Source of the DNA: Paenibacillus sp. ACRRY
GTDB taxonomy: Bacteria > Bacillota > Bacilli > Paenibacillales > Paenibacillaceae
Direction of reading: 5' to 3'
NCBI RefSeq assembly: GCF_022346995.1
Contig: NZ_JAKRNM010000004.1
Coordinates: 434,001-498,000, forward strand
DNA length: 64,000 bases
Shown here: positions 7,512-16,449 of the stretch, in pieces
How positions within the stretch are numbered: position 1 is the first letter of the stretch
How the letters are laid out: each line of letters starts with the position of its first letter
The notes under the pieces: generated by a model
What the model saw: only the letters and a program-made list of their open reading frames with translations
Told to the model about the DNA's origin: nothing
The model's database searches: none
Translations under genes and position numbers: made by a program

Positions 7512-9509
7512 TTATAAGTGCTCGTTGAACCATCTGGCGATGTGCTCCAGACGTCTCACTCTCAGATGAGGGTGACCGCCTCTGGAAAGTTCATGATTAG
7601 CTCCGGGGAAACGAACGAGACGGGTCGTTTGTCTGCGGCGCTTCAGGGCAATATACAATTGCTCAGCTTGTTCAATCGGACAACGAAGGTCCTGTTCACC
7701 ATGTAGGATCAGCAGGGGCGTATTTATTTTCCCGACGTAAGCCAGAGGAGAGTGTTTCCATAATAGTTCCGTATCCTCCCACGCATTGCCGCCAATCTGA
7801 TCTTCGGTGAAAAAATATCCAATGTCGCTGACACCGTAAAAGGAGAGCCAGTTGGAGATGGACCGCTGCGTGACGGCTGCCTTGAACCGGTCTGTATGTC
7901 CAACAATCCAGTTGGTCATGAAGCCCCCATAGCTGCCTCCGGTGACGCCCAAGCGGGTTTCATCAATGAACTCATAGGTGGACAAGGCATAATCAACGGT
8001 CTCCATAAGGTCACGGTAATCTCCACCGCCGTAGTCACCACGACAGGCATTCACGAACTGTTGTCCATAACCCAAACCACCACGTGGGTTGGTATAGACG
8101 ACGGCGTAGCCCTGCGCAGCAAGCATCTGGAATTCATGCATAAAGGTAAAGCCATACATCATGTGAGGACCGCCATGAATCTCAAGAATGGTTGGGATTT
8201 TGACGCCATCTACCATGCCGATTGGTTTCATAATCCACCCCTGCAGCTGCAGGCCATCCGAGGTATCAAACCAGAACGTTTCCGGTACACTGAGCCGGAT
8301 CTCTCCTTGCAGTTCTGGATTGCTGTGAGTCAGCTGGATGGACTCGGCTCCGTGATCATCCGGCTTGGGATACCAAAAGAGATCTCCTGGGCTTTGCGTG
8401 TCGGCAGCGGCGGCAACCATTTCACCATTCTCCAGTTCCGCAAACTGATAAAACTCTTTCTCCGCAGGCAATACATACTCCGCTTGACTGCCATCCAGAG
8501 CAACACGTGCGATTCGGACGCTGCCATGAACGGTAGCCAAACAGAGAATGGAAGAGCCATCGCGAGTGAATAATGGCCCCGTTGTCGTCAGATGGGCGCG
8601 CATATCTCCGACGATACTATGATTCATCTGTACGTCCCAGTCACGGGTCAGGCACAGCGGTTGACCACCCGAGATCGGGAGCGTGTAGAGCTTCACGAGA
8701 GTGGCATTTCCGTAAGAGCGATCACTTGCAAGCAGGGCTAGGGATTGTCCATCCGGTGCATAAGCCAGTCGACTGAAGGTGAATCCTTCCGGAGTCAGCT
8801 GCTGTATATCAGATCCGTCTGTTTTGGCTAGGTACACATGATTGGTCAGTGCATAATCGTTATGCTCCTCGCCCGCTTCCGGCAGCTGGGCAATCCAGGC
8901 AATGGACGCTCCGTCAGGTGACCATGCATAATCACCGACGTCGAAATGGCCTGAGGTAACTGGAGCGGCTTCACCGCCGTCAACCGAGATTCGGAAGAGG
9001 TGAGAGCGTCTGCCATTCCATAATCCTCCGCCGTCCGATTTCATGCGAATTCGATCAACAACAAGTTCTTGCGGCAGTTTGTTGTCTGGATTGGATTCGT
9101 CTTCTGCTTCACTGTGCATATCGACAGAGGATTTCACAAGTAACGCCTGGCCATCCGGAGACCAGACGAGGGAACTTGCTCCGTGTTTCAGCTGGCTGAC
9201 TTGTCGTGCTTCTCCGCCATCTGAGGCAATGATCCAGACTTGTGTTTTTCCCTCATGCTCCCGCAAAAAGGCAAGCTGTGACCCGTCCGGCGACCAGGAG
9301 GGCGAGTGATCCTTGTCACCGGAGGTAAATACCCTGTCCTTCTGACTTTCCAGATGAAGGAGTCTCAGGTGAGAAGAGTAACCGTCCCGGTTGTCATTCG
9401 TCTTCCGACTTACATATACCAGCTGTTCGCCTCCAGGAGACGGGGTTGGATCATTCACCCATGTAATCTGATAAAGATCTTCCGATGTGATGCCACGCAG
9501 ACTGTGCAT
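7512..9509 (-). CDS. S9 family prolyl-oligopeptidase-type serine peptidase
   Basis: A 665-residue cytoplasmic peptidase without a signal peptide. The N-terminal two thirds form a WD40/TolB-like beta propeller, seen as repeated SPDG and WSPDG motifs (for example around residues 70, 110, 195 and 250). The C-terminal alpha/beta hydrolase domain carries the catalytic triad: S526 in GGSYGGF, D607 in HGEQDLRCP and H639 in GANHELSR. The segment GGPHMMYGFTF before the nucleophile is the oxyanion region of acylaminoacyl-peptidase-like S9C enzymes. The start is supported by GGGAGG 8 bases upstream. Family members cut short peptides, often removing N-terminal blocked residues; the exact substrate is unknown. 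Confidence 0.9.
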   Translation of the reverse strand: MHSLRGITSEDLYQITWVNDPTPSPGGEQLVYVSRKTNDNRDGYSSHLRLLHLESQKDRVFTSGDKDHSPSWSPDGSQLAFLREHEGKTQVWIIASDGGEARQVSQLKHGASSLVWSPDGQALLVKSSVDMHSEAEDESNPDNKLPQELVVDRIRMKSDGGGLWNGRRSHLFRISVDGGEAAPVTSGHFDVGDYAWSPDGASIAWIAQLPEAGEEHNDYALTNHVYLAKTDGSDIQQLTPEGFTFSRLAYAPDGQSLALLASDRSYGNATLVKLYTLPISGGQPLCLTRDWDVQMNHSIVGDMRAHLTTTGPLFTRDGSSILCLATVHGSVRIARVALDGSQAEYVLPAEKEFYQFAELENGEMVAAAADTQSPGDLFWYPKPDDHGAESIQLTHSNPELQGEIRLSVPETFWFDTSDGLQLQGWIMKPIGMVDGVKIPTILEIHGGPHMMYGFTFMHEFQMLAAQGYAVVYTNPRGGLGYGQQFVNACRGDYGGGDYRDLMETVDYALSTYEFIDETRLGVTGGSYGGFMTNWIVGHTDRFKAAVTQRSISNWLSFYGVSDIGYFFTEDQIGGNAWEDTELLWKHSPLAYVGKINTPLLILHGEQDLRCPIEQAEQLYIALKRRRQTTRLVRFPGANHELSRGGHPHLRVRRLEHIARWFNEHL

Positions 9510-9836
9510 TGATTATCCTCCCACCTTGTTTTACAAGTGTAATTTCCTAACCTTTCCATTTATATTAAAGGAAAGCAGGGGGGAGGACAACATGCTTCTT
9601 CACGAATAAAGATTGCTGCTCTGCAGATATCGTACCCAGGAGGAATTACTGAACGTATGGCGAATCCTAATGGTTGAATTGTCATGAACGGGATGAAGTG
9701 GGGCCGGATTGTCCTGTTTGAAGTGGGTTTGTTTTGGTTAATAACCTATGTGTTTTCTGTCTGTTAACATTACTGCTCTTATATAGAAGGTATAAATCAT
9801 TGCCTATTTCACTCGAATTAAAGGAGGAGCACGAGA
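9510..9836. other. divergent intergenic region
   Basis: About 327 bases between the peptidase (minus) and the next plus-strand gene. I see no gene, hairpin or clear palindrome. Both genes must have their promoters here, but no hexamer pair is convincing. Confidence 0.4.
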
Positions 9837-10397
9837 TTGTCGACATCCTATGAACAACAGCATGTGGAATATCCGAGCCGTAAACGAATGGCATGGCTTG
9901 CGGCCGGAGCTGCACTTTTTGTGGCGGCCGGATTTTTTTTGATGTTCAGCGATTCTTCAGATACAGGGGATTCTGTCATTTCCGCGGTTGTAGGTCTGGT
10001 TTCCGTCCTGTTTTTTGGACTCTGTCTTGCATACAGCTTGGTGAAGATCATCAAGAAGGAACCTTCCTTTGTCGTCAATGAGCAAGGATTCGTGGACTCC
10101 TCCTCGTATACGTCGGGAGGCTTCATTCCGTGGAAAGATGTAGAGAACATTTTTATGTATGAGTTGATGGGGCAGACCATGATCGGAGTTAAACTAAAGG
10201 ATGAGCAAGCCTTCCTGGATCGTCAGACCGGAGTGAAGCGCAAGCTGATGACTGTGAATACACAGATGGTGGATGCTACGGTGAATATTGCCCAGAGCAG
10301 TCTGTCGTTGCCGCTGGAACAGCTGTATATCATGATGGTGGGACGATGGAAGCGTGCGAGTGAAGTATACAAGCCAGGCCAGCACGACAAGCCATGA
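9837..10397 (+). CDS. STM3941-like membrane protein, unknown function
   Basis: A 186-residue protein with two predicted membrane helices (about residues 19-38 and 46-67) and then a cytoplasmic beta-rich domain containing GFVDSSSYTSGGFIPWKDVENIF, a PH-like pattern typical of STM3941/YcxB-type proteins. The start is TTG at 9837, chosen because AAGGAGGAG lies 8 bases upstream and no ATG is nearby. The next gene follows after 36 bases, so they may be co-transcribed. The function of the family is not established. Confidence 0.65.
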   Translation: MSTSYEQQHVEYPSRKRMAWLAAGAALFVAAGFFLMFSDSSDTGDSVISAVVGLVSVLFFGLCLAYSLVKIIKKEPSFVVNEQGFVDSSSYTSGGFIPWKDVENIFMYELMGQTMIGVKLKDEQAFLDRQTGVKRKLMTVNTQMVDATVNIAQSSLSLPLEQLYIMMVGRWKRASEVYKPGQHDKP

Positions 10398-10433
10398 TTT
10401 CGAAATACGTCATAAGAATAGGAGGAATGCAAA

Positions 10434-11303
10434 ATGGCAACACATGGAGAAAAGATGCGTACAGTTCTGCTGCCTGACGGCACGTCCCTGCCTGCCATAG
10501 GACAAGGCACATGGTACATGGGAGTAGACCGTTCAGCCCGTGCACAAGAGGTAAGAGCATTGCGTAACGGGATTGAACTTGGCATGACAGTGATTGATAC
10601 GGCAGAGATGTATGCTGAAGGCGGGGCGGAAGAAGTCACCGGAGAAGCGATAGCGGACTGCCGGGATGATGTTTTTCTGGTCTCCAAGGTCTATCCGCAT
10701 CATGCAGATCGCAAACAGATGGTGACAGCCTGTGAGAACAGTCTCCGGCGTCTGGGTACAGACCGGTTGGATCTATATCTGCTGCATTGGCGGGGAAGCG
10801 TACCTCTGCAAGAGACGGTTCAAGCATTGGAAGAGCTGAAGCAAGCGGGTAAAATCTTGCGCTGGGGCGTGTCCAATCTGGACACGGAGGACATGCAGGA
10901 GCTATGGAATATTCCGGCTGGCCAGCATTGCGCCGTAAATCAGGTATTGTATCATGCTACATCGCGCGGTATTGAGATGGACCTGCTGCCCTGGCTCCGG
11001 GAAAGGCATGTTCCCATCATGGCGTACTGCCCGCTCGCTCAGGGAGGCAGGCTGCGTACCGAGCTGCTGGAGCATCCGGTTATACGCGACATTGCTGCAG
11101 ACCGCGGAGTGAGCACATCACAGATTGCGTTATCGTGGGTTATCCGGGATGGGGATGTGCTTGCGATTCCCAAAGCTGTGCAGTTGTCTCATGTGGCAGA
11201 GAATGCCGCAGCCATGGATATTGTTTTAACAAGTGAAGAAGTGGAACGGTTAAATAAAGCCTTCCCGGCACCAGCAGGTAAAGTTCCTCTGGATGTTGTA
11301 TAA
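10434..11303 (+). CDS. aldo/keto reductase
   Basis: A 289-residue NADPH-dependent reductase with a (beta/alpha)8 barrel. The catalytic tetrad is visible: D55 and Y60 in VIDTAEMY, K85 in VSKVYPHH and H118 in LYLLHWRG. The cofactor-binding end reads AIPKAVQLSHVAENAAA. The protein resembles the 2,5-diketogluconate-reductase/YeaE branch, which reduces small aldehydes such as methylglyoxal; this activity is inferred from the family. The TAGGAGG ribosome site supports the ATG. The gene is probably the second in a two-gene unit and is followed by a good terminator. Confidence 0.9.
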   Translation: MATHGEKMRTVLLPDGTSLPAIGQGTWYMGVDRSARAQEVRALRNGIELGMTVIDTAEMYAEGGAEEVTGEAIADCRDDVFLVSKVYPHHADRKQMVTACENSLRRLGTDRLDLYLLHWRGSVPLQETVQALEELKQAGKILRWGVSNLDTEDMQELWNIPAGQHCAVNQVLYHATSRGIEMDLLPWLRERHVPIMAYCPLAQGGRLRTELLEHPVIRDIAADRGVSTSQIALSWVIRDGDVLAIPKAVQLSHVAENAAAMDIVLTSEEVERLNKAFPAPAGKVPLDVV

Positions 11304-11354
11304 ATTGGCGTAGTGGTGTACCAGGCTGGTTCACCAATTAGCTTGGTTGAAGAT

Positions 11355-11390
11355 AGAGCAGATCTTATATGATCTGCTCTTTTTTTATTT
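11355..11390 (+). terminator. terminator of the aldo/keto reductase gene
   Basis: A perfect 10-bp stem (AGAGCAGATC / GATCTGCTCT) with a 6-base loop is followed by seven T. Confidence 0.9.
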
Positions 11391-11450
11391 TGGCCCATAG
11401 TCATAGGACATCCATGTGGAATTGCAGCATAAGGATAGAAATAAATAGGC

Positions 11451-11490
11451 TTTACAACAACATAGCACTAGTGTACTATGTAACTAACAC
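11451..11490 (+). promoter_or_regulatory. promoter with overlapping operator of the GntR-ABC operon
   Basis: TTTACA (11451-11456) and TACTAT (11474-11479) are 17 bases apart. The -10 region lies within TAGTGTACTATGTAACTA, which contains the inverted repeat TAGT-GT-ACTA and a second ACTA half. This is the arrangement expected for autorepression by a YtrA-type GntR regulator. Confidence 0.6.
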
Positions 11491-11517
11491 ACCGGTACAG
11501 AGAGGAGCGAGTGCTTT

Positions 11518-11934
11518 GTGGCTATGGAATTCGATAACAACTTACCTATATACCTGCAGATTATGCAGTACATCAAGAAACAGATTGTAACAGGCACACT
11601 GAAGGCAGGCGATAAGATTCCTTCGGTCCGGGAATTGGCGGCTGAGCTGCAGATTAATCCCAACACGGTACAACGGACATTTCAGGAATTGGAGCGGGAA
11701 GAAGTGGTCGAAACGAAACGGGGTCTGGGCAGATATGTCACAAGTGAGGAGTCGAAAATAATGACCATCAAAAAAGAAATGGCGGGAGAACTGCTGGAGC
11801 GTTTTTTGACAGGCATGCAGGAGCTCGGGATTGAAGAACAGGATATTGTTACGATCGTTGCGGATGCCATTGCTGGAGGTCAGTCGTCACAGCACAGTCA
11901 TGAACAGGGGAAGGGAGGAGCAGGGCATGAGTAA
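11518..11934 (+). CDS. GntR family transcriptional regulator, YtrA subfamily
   Basis: A 138-residue regulator with an N-terminal winged helix-turn-helix (about residues 10-75: PIYLQIMQYIKKQIVTGTLKAG, then VRELAAELQINPNTVQRTFQELE) and a short C-terminal dimerisation helix rather than a large effector domain. Small size and the absence of a ligand domain place it in the YtrA subfamily, which typically represses an adjacent ABC exporter operon. The start is GTG at 11518 with AGAGGAG upstream; the internal ATG at 11524 is an alternative. Its end overlaps the ATPase gene by 8 bases, and its probable operator overlaps the operon promoter. Confidence 0.88.
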   Translation: MAMEFDNNLPIYLQIMQYIKKQIVTGTLKAGDKIPSVRELAAELQINPNTVQRTFQELEREEVVETKRGLGRYVTSEESKIMTIKKEMAGELLERFLTGMQELGIEEQDIVTIVADAIAGGQSSQHSHEQGKGGAGHE

Positions 11935-12625
11935 CATCCTTGAATTGAATCACATCAGTAAAATGTACGGCGGCAAGCGGGCACTAAGCGATGTTACGCT
12001 TACGGTTGCGCCAGGCAGGATTGTCGGGCTTCTTGGCAGCAACGGCAGCGGCAAGAGTACCTTGATGAAGCTTGCTGCCGGATTGCTGCATCCTTCAAGT
12101 GGGACCATTCAGATCACGGGTAAACCGGTTGGGCTTGAGACCAAATCGCTCGTTTCCTTCATGCCGGATCGTCCATTGACCGAGAAATGGATGAAGGTTC
12201 GTGATGCGATTGCATACTACCGGGATTTTTATGCTGATTTTGATGAGGCAAAGGCCAGGGAAATGCTTGATTTTATGAAGCTCGCTGAGGGTGACAAGGT
12301 AAGACACTTATCCAAAGGCATGAATGAAAGACTTCAACTAACACTGGCTCTTTCCCGCAAGGCTCGCCTGTATTTGCTGGATGAACCGATCGGCGGTGTT
12401 GACCCCGTTGCCCGCGGCAAAATTCTGGATGCCATCGTAAAATTCTATGACGAAGACAGCAGTCTGATGATTTCAACACATCTGGTGACCGATATTGAAC
12501 GGATTTTTGATGAAGTCATTTTCATCCGTGAGGGCGAGAAAGTGATGCAGGAAGAGGTTGAGACGCTTCGTCTGAAATACGGTAAAAGTGTGGATGAAAT
12601 GTTCAAGGAGGTGTATGCGGAATGA
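11927..12625 (+). CDS. ABC transporter ATP-binding protein (YtrB-like)
   Basis: A 232-residue ATPase subunit. Walker A is GSNGSGKST (residues 37-45); the signature is LSKGMNERL, a variant with K in place of the second serine-flanking glycine and common in the BcrA/YtrB group; Walker B is LYLLDEPIGGVD. The start at 11927 is supported by GGGAGGAG and overlaps the regulator gene by 8 bases. The stop overlaps the permease start (ATGA). With the next gene it forms a two-component exporter of the type often induced by cell-envelope antibiotics; the substrate is not shown. Confidence 0.88.
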   Translation: MSNILELNHISKMYGGKRALSDVTLTVAPGRIVGLLGSNGSGKSTLMKLAAGLLHPSSGTIQITGKPVGLETKSLVSFMPDRPLTEKWMKVRDAIAYYRDFYADFDEAKAREMLDFMKLAEGDKVRHLSKGMNERLQLTLALSRKARLYLLDEPIGGVDPVARGKILDAIVKFYDEDSSLMISTHLVTDIERIFDEVIFIREGEKVMQEEVETLRLKYGKSVDEMFKEVYAE

Positions 12626-13362
12626 TGACATTGTTGAAATATGACTTTAGAAGGAATTGGAATATCCTGTTGGCAGGGCTGGTTGTATTGATCATCGTTC
12701 AGATCGGTCTGGCATTGTTCATGTCCGAGGTGGCAGGGCTAATTATTGGTATTATTGCTTATGCGGGGGCAGGTGTAGCCATCTATGTGAGAATGATTAA
12801 GACATACTGGTCCAACATCCGTGCGTACAATCGTCGTCTCGTACCCGTAACAGGACTGTCTCACCTATTGTCTCCGCTAATATTTGGTACACTGTGTGGG
12901 CTGGGGCTAACAGCAGTTGCCATCATTCATTATTTCCTCTATGTTGCCACGAATGCAAGAATGCACTTTCTTAGCTACATCCATCTTTCGGGTATTCATC
13001 TTTCGGATTGGCTTACTCTGCTGTTGTTTATTTGGTGGGTTGCCATCTTTATGACCATCATGATTTTTCTCTCCATATCCATTGGAGGCAGCTTCAGGTG
13101 GAAAGCAGGCCCGTGGATTAGTATCGTCTCATTCTTCGTGCTGACCAATCTGATCAGTTGGCTGGAGAATGTCATTCTTGCTGGTCGTTTCAACCCGAAC
13201 GAGTTGTTCCAGTTTACTCAAGAGAGTACAGGGATCACACTTACAGCGAATGGAGTTTTGTGGTCAGATGGAAGGCTGGGGAGTATCCTATTTGAGATTA
13301 TTGTGGCAGTAATTATGGTTGGAGTGGCTGTATATCTGAATAATAAAAAAGTAGAGGTTTAG
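12622..13362 (+). CDS. ABC transporter permease subunit
   Basis: A 246-residue integral membrane protein with six predicted helices (first about residues 12-33, last about residues 220-238 and ending in a basic tail). It has no recognisable soluble domain. It overlaps the ATPase gene by 4 bases and is the last gene of the GntR-ATPase-permease operon, so it is the membrane half of that exporter. Sequence alone gives no substrate clue. Confidence 0.8.
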   Translation: MMTLLKYDFRRNWNILLAGLVVLIIVQIGLALFMSEVAGLIIGIIAYAGAGVAIYVRMIKTYWSNIRAYNRRLVPVTGLSHLLSPLIFGTLCGLGLTAVAIIHYFLYVATNARMHFLSYIHLSGIHLSDWLTLLLFIWWVAIFMTIMIFLSISIGGSFRWKAGPWISIVSFFVLTNLISWLENVILAGRFNPNELFQFTQESTGITLTANGVLWSDGRLGSILFEIIVAVIMVGVAVYLNNKKVEV

Positions 13363-13390
13363 CAGCATACTTCGGGGCGATATGAACCAC

Positions 13391-13418
13391 ACGGGCGATC
13401 AAGATCGTCCGTTTTTTT
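13391..13418 (+). terminator. terminator of the GntR-ABC operon
   Basis: ACGGGCGATC pairs with GATCGTCCGT (one G-U pair) across a 2-base loop and is followed by seven T. Confidence 0.85.
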
Positions 13419-13537
13419 ATGGCTGGAATACTAAGAATTCGACAAGTTGTGAAGCCATTTCCAATTTACATACGTAAATACATATATAGTGTGGACTTTA
13501 CCGGGCAGGTTTAATTTCAGCAAAAGGGGAGGATGTT

Positions 13538-14026
13538 ATGGAACTCTACTTCAGAGATAACTTTTTCAACGCAGGATACACCGAAATTATGGACGGGAAT
13601 CAGGAGCAGGCCGGACATCTGGATCTGAAAAGTCTATTCGGATCTTCACTAGATGTGTTTGGTCCAGCGGGACTGATCTGCAGCGGTCGTTTTGGGATGT
13701 TAAGCAATCGCTGGGATGTCACTTCAGCGGATGGAGGACATCTTGGGGTCCTCCGAGCCAGAATGAGCTTTTTTAGTAAACGATACGAATACGATGCTGG
13801 ACCGCGAGGAATCTATGAAGTATCTGCACCGGCATTTTCCCAGGAATATGATGTTACCGGAATGGGCGGCAGAATTGTGGCTAGCTTCAGGCGCACGAGC
13901 GGCTGGTTCAGTTCAGGAGCTTTTGTATTGAGTAACGAATCGGATCAGCTGGATACCTATGAATTGATTGCTGTCGTTATGGGTGTGCATGCCATCAACA
14001 AAAGACGAAACTCCGCTGCCACATAG
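13538..14026 (+). CDS. LURP-one/tubby-like fold protein, unknown function
   Basis: A 162-residue soluble protein. The pattern of beta strands (YFRDNFFNAGYTEIMD, GRFGMLSNRWDVTSADGGHLGVLRARMSFFSKRYEY, FSQEYDVTGMGGRIVASFRR) ending in a single hydrophobic helix (YELIAVVMGVHAINKRR) is the 12-stranded barrel with central helix of the LURP-one/tubby C-terminal/scramblase superfamily. Assignment is by fold pattern, not by a catalytic motif. The start follows AAAGGGGAGG. It is monocistronic and convergent with the WYL regulators. Its cellular role is unknown. Confidence 0.65.
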   Translation: MELYFRDNFFNAGYTEIMDGNQEQAGHLDLKSLFGSSLDVFGPAGLICSGRFGMLSNRWDVTSADGGHLGVLRARMSFFSKRYEYDAGPRGIYEVSAPAFSQEYDVTGMGGRIVASFRRTSGWFSSGAFVLSNESDQLDTYELIAVVMGVHAINKRRNSAAT

Positions 14027-14031
14027 CGCGC

Positions 14032-14067
14032 ATGAACAACCCGAACCACATGGTTCGGGTTGTTCAT
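14032..14067. terminator. hairpin between convergent genes
   Basis: A perfect 17-bp inverted repeat (14032-14048 with 14051-14067) of moderate GC content lies between convergent stops. There is no long T run on either side, so it is a probable but not ideal bidirectional terminator. Confidence 0.65.
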
Positions 14068-14069
14068 TG

Positions 14070-14918
14070 TTATGTGGACACCTTGGCCTCAGAAGTCAGG
14101 TCTGGCTCACCTTGAGCCTCGGGGGCTGCATAACGTGCAAGCACCTTGGCTGCTGTCTCGGACATGCGATTGCGCAGCACAACGTTGTCTACAATCCGCA
14201 CCCGTTTGCCGAGAAAGCGCATTTTGGACAACACATAATCCATTTCGCTTCGGGGGATCGTCAGCTCAATCCGGTAGGAATGCTGAGCTTCCATATACTC
14301 TACCTGTTTCTCGAAGCAGGAGAAGGCATATAGAATGCGTGACAATTCCTGATTGAACTCCGGCAGTACTTCAATCGTGATGGTTGTCTTACGTTTCTCA
14401 GTCAAATAGCGGATTTGCTCCGTATAACGTGAGACGTTTTGCGGTTCAAGGTGCTCGGACTCTACAGTGATAATGCTGTGCAGCTTGGTCGACATCAGTT
14501 TCCCGAATCGGGGGGCGTACCAGAGCACATACCACTCTTTCTTAACCATGGAATATTCAAGCTTGTACGGGAATCCGAATTGATCCTGAATGATTCGTCC
14601 ATTGCGAACATGCCCCGTTAGTCGAAAAGCTTGATGGTTCATTATGATTTTGCGCAGTGGATTGAGCAGGGGATGGGAGACGCTGTGTTCTTCGCTTTTG
14701 GCTTTCTCGGTCAAGTACTCCTGCAGGTTCATGTCCGGCTCCGCATCCAGCATTTCTTGCAGTTTATGGTAAGTGGAAGGACTTAATGCTTCCTGGGCGG
14801 CAGTGTGATTCAGCATCATCCGGAGCCAGGCCCGTTCCTGTGAAGTCCAGGTGAACAGTCCAGTTTCATTCAATCTCGTCATGATCTGATAGTTGAACAT
14901 CTTCTCGAACAGATTCAT
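14070..14918 (-). CDS. WYL-domain regulator, second of an overlapping pair
   Basis: A roughly 282-residue protein with a WYL-like beta-barrel core (YKLEYSMVKKEWYVLWYAPR near residues 135-155) and a WCX-type C-terminal extension (TITIEVLPEFNQELSRILYAF onward, ending VRIVDNVVLRNRMSETAAKVL). It lacks the clear N-terminal helix-turn-helix of its partner. WYL domains are sensory modules that bind nucleic acid or nucleotide ligands in several studied regulators, and tandem pairs such as PafB-PafC act as heteromers. The reading frame opens at a TTG (14930), but the ATG at 14918 is a better start. It overlaps the upstream WYL gene by 53 bases, so the two are translationally coupled. Confidence 0.75.
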   Translation of the reverse strand: MNLFEKMFNYQIMTRLNETGLFTWTSQERAWLRMMLNHTAAQEALSPSTYHKLQEMLDAEPDMNLQEYLTEKAKSEEHSVSHPLLNPLRKIIMNHQAFRLTGHVRNGRIIQDQFGFPYKLEYSMVKKEWYVLWYAPRFGKLMSTKLHSIITVESEHLEPQNVSRYTEQIRYLTEKRKTTITIEVLPEFNQELSRILYAFSCFEKQVEYMEAQHSYRIELTIPRSEMDYVLSKMRFLGKRVRIVDNVVLRNRMSETAAKVLARYAAPEAQGEPDLTSEAKVST

Positions 14919-16221
14919 AATATTGGGCAATCTCCTTCCATTCCTTAATCATCTCCTGACGAAGCCTGTGAGGTGCAATGACCTCGCAGCTGGAGCCAAA
15001 ACTCCGAAGCCATGGTTTAATCTCCGTCGTACCGTTAACCCGGATCTCATAGAGAAAGGTATGATCGGTTTCGGGTGTAATCGTGCCCCACTGGCCTTGC
15101 AGGCGTACCCGATCCAGAATGAAGTTGCGCTGACCGCTCTCAGGATGGAAAAACCGGGCTTGAACCGTAACCGTCTTCGCCGTATCCACCAGCCAGCTGT
15201 ACCGGCTGACTTCTGTCCATTGCTGTTTGAGATCGTGCATATACTCTGAGCTTACCGCATCCAGTTCTTCCATCTGGGTGATGCCCTCCATTCGAAACTT
15301 CACGAACCCCCGGCGTCCCTGATATCCAATGACATACCACCGGCCATACTGGTGATCATATACAACTTCGAGCGGCAGGATCTGATTGGAATGTCCGCCG
15401 GCTTCGCGTTCGAATCGCGGATTCGTATTCTGCGAGCTGTAGCTGGATGGCTTTTTGGGTGAAAAATAGACAAACTGGACTCGCTTGCACTGGCGAATGG
15501 CACTAAGCAGGGTGTACAGATGGGCCTCATCCAGAATGCGGGAATAATAATGGTACTTGTATATAAAAGGTTCGGTTACTTCCTGCTCGGGATAGCTTGC
15601 GGCAATTGCCTTCTTCAGGCTGTCTCTTAGCAGATATCCCTGTACAGAGGGAACTTGGGTATTCGCCATGATGTCCACAAAATCATATAACTCCAGCTGT
15701 TCCTGGGCCGTTAGTTTGGTAAGGACGTCCTGCTGCAGCATATAGCGATAAGGCCTGCCACCCGGTTCCTTCCGGATTACACCGACTTCTTCCAAATACT
15801 TCAGATCGGTGCGGATCGTTTTTTCGTCAGGTAATGCGAGTTCCTCAGGCAGATCGGCGCAGCAGGCATCCAGCAGTTCCATCGCGGTCAGCGCGCTGCC
15901 TTGCAGTGTATGTAAAATGACAGAAAGCCGCTGAACCTCTGTTTCTTTCATCGATTTGGCCCGAAAAAGGAACAGAAGCAGGGGTTCCGCAGATTCCCCA
16001 TATTGGAAACGGATGAGGTCCGTCATCTCTTTGTTCGGCTCTGAACCGTGGTGCTGGTCCGCCACGGATTGCATGATTTCTTTTAACCTGCGCGTCGTTT
16101 TATCAAAAGTATGTACGGAGATGCCGAGTCGTTCGGCATACTGTTTGCGATTGTATGCACCGCTTGTCAGAGACAGCATGCGAAGAAACTGAATTTCTTT
16201 GTCAAAGCTTTCTTTGGCCAT
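14866..16221 (-). CDS. HTH-WYL transcriptional regulator, first of an overlapping pair
   Basis: A 451-residue regulator. An N-terminal helix-turn-helix (YAERLGISVHTFDKTTRRLKEIM, about residues 28-50) and a second helix-rich region precede a WYL domain (ILPLEVVYDHQYGRWYVIGYQGRRGFVKFRMEGI, about residues 290-325) and a WCX C-terminal extension (VQARFFHPESGQRNFILDRV). The ATG follows AAGGAG by 9 bases. It is divergent from the RlaP-Hen1-Pnkp operon across a 228-base gap, which makes it the most likely regulator of that operon. The sensing of damaged RNA or nucleotides is inference, not shown here. Confidence 0.8.
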   Translation of the reverse strand: MAKESFDKEIQFLRMLSLTSGAYNRKQYAERLGISVHTFDKTTRRLKEIMQSVADQHHGSEPNKEMTDLIRFQYGESAEPLLLFLFRAKSMKETEVQRLSVILHTLQGSALTAMELLDACCADLPEELALPDEKTIRTDLKYLEEVGVIRKEPGGRPYRYMLQQDVLTKLTAQEQLELYDFVDIMANTQVPSVQGYLLRDSLKKAIAASYPEQEVTEPFIYKYHYYSRILDEAHLYTLLSAIRQCKRVQFVYFSPKKPSSYSSQNTNPRFEREAGGHSNQILPLEVVYDHQYGRWYVIGYQGRRGFVKFRMEGITQMEELDAVSSEYMHDLKQQWTEVSRYSWLVDTAKTVTVQARFFHPESGQRNFILDRVRLQGQWGTITPETDHTFLYEIRVNGTTEIKPWLRSFGSSCEVIAPHRLRQEMIKEWKEIAQYYESVREDVQLSDHDEIE

Positions 16222-16449
16222 GAATCATCACTCCTTGGTGGCCTGGAGTCAGGCAAATATGGATTAAGCAATGTGGAGATCCCCACTTCTTGTATCCCTT
16301 CATTGTAACAGGAAGCGTGGCGGGTTTCATTTTAAACTTACAAAGGTCGCCATACTTTCACCATGTTCTTCTGTGGATGGGTTAGACATAATGAGGGTAT
16401 GAAGAGATACGGTGGCGAGCAGCAGAAGAGATAAAGGAGGTAGGCAGAT

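Noticed and set aside
16222..16449. Sigma-54 promoter for the RNA repair operon, as in E. coli rtcBA
   Set aside because: No TGGC-N8-TTGC-like sequence is present in the gap, and the neighbouring regulators are WYL proteins, not sigma-54 activators.
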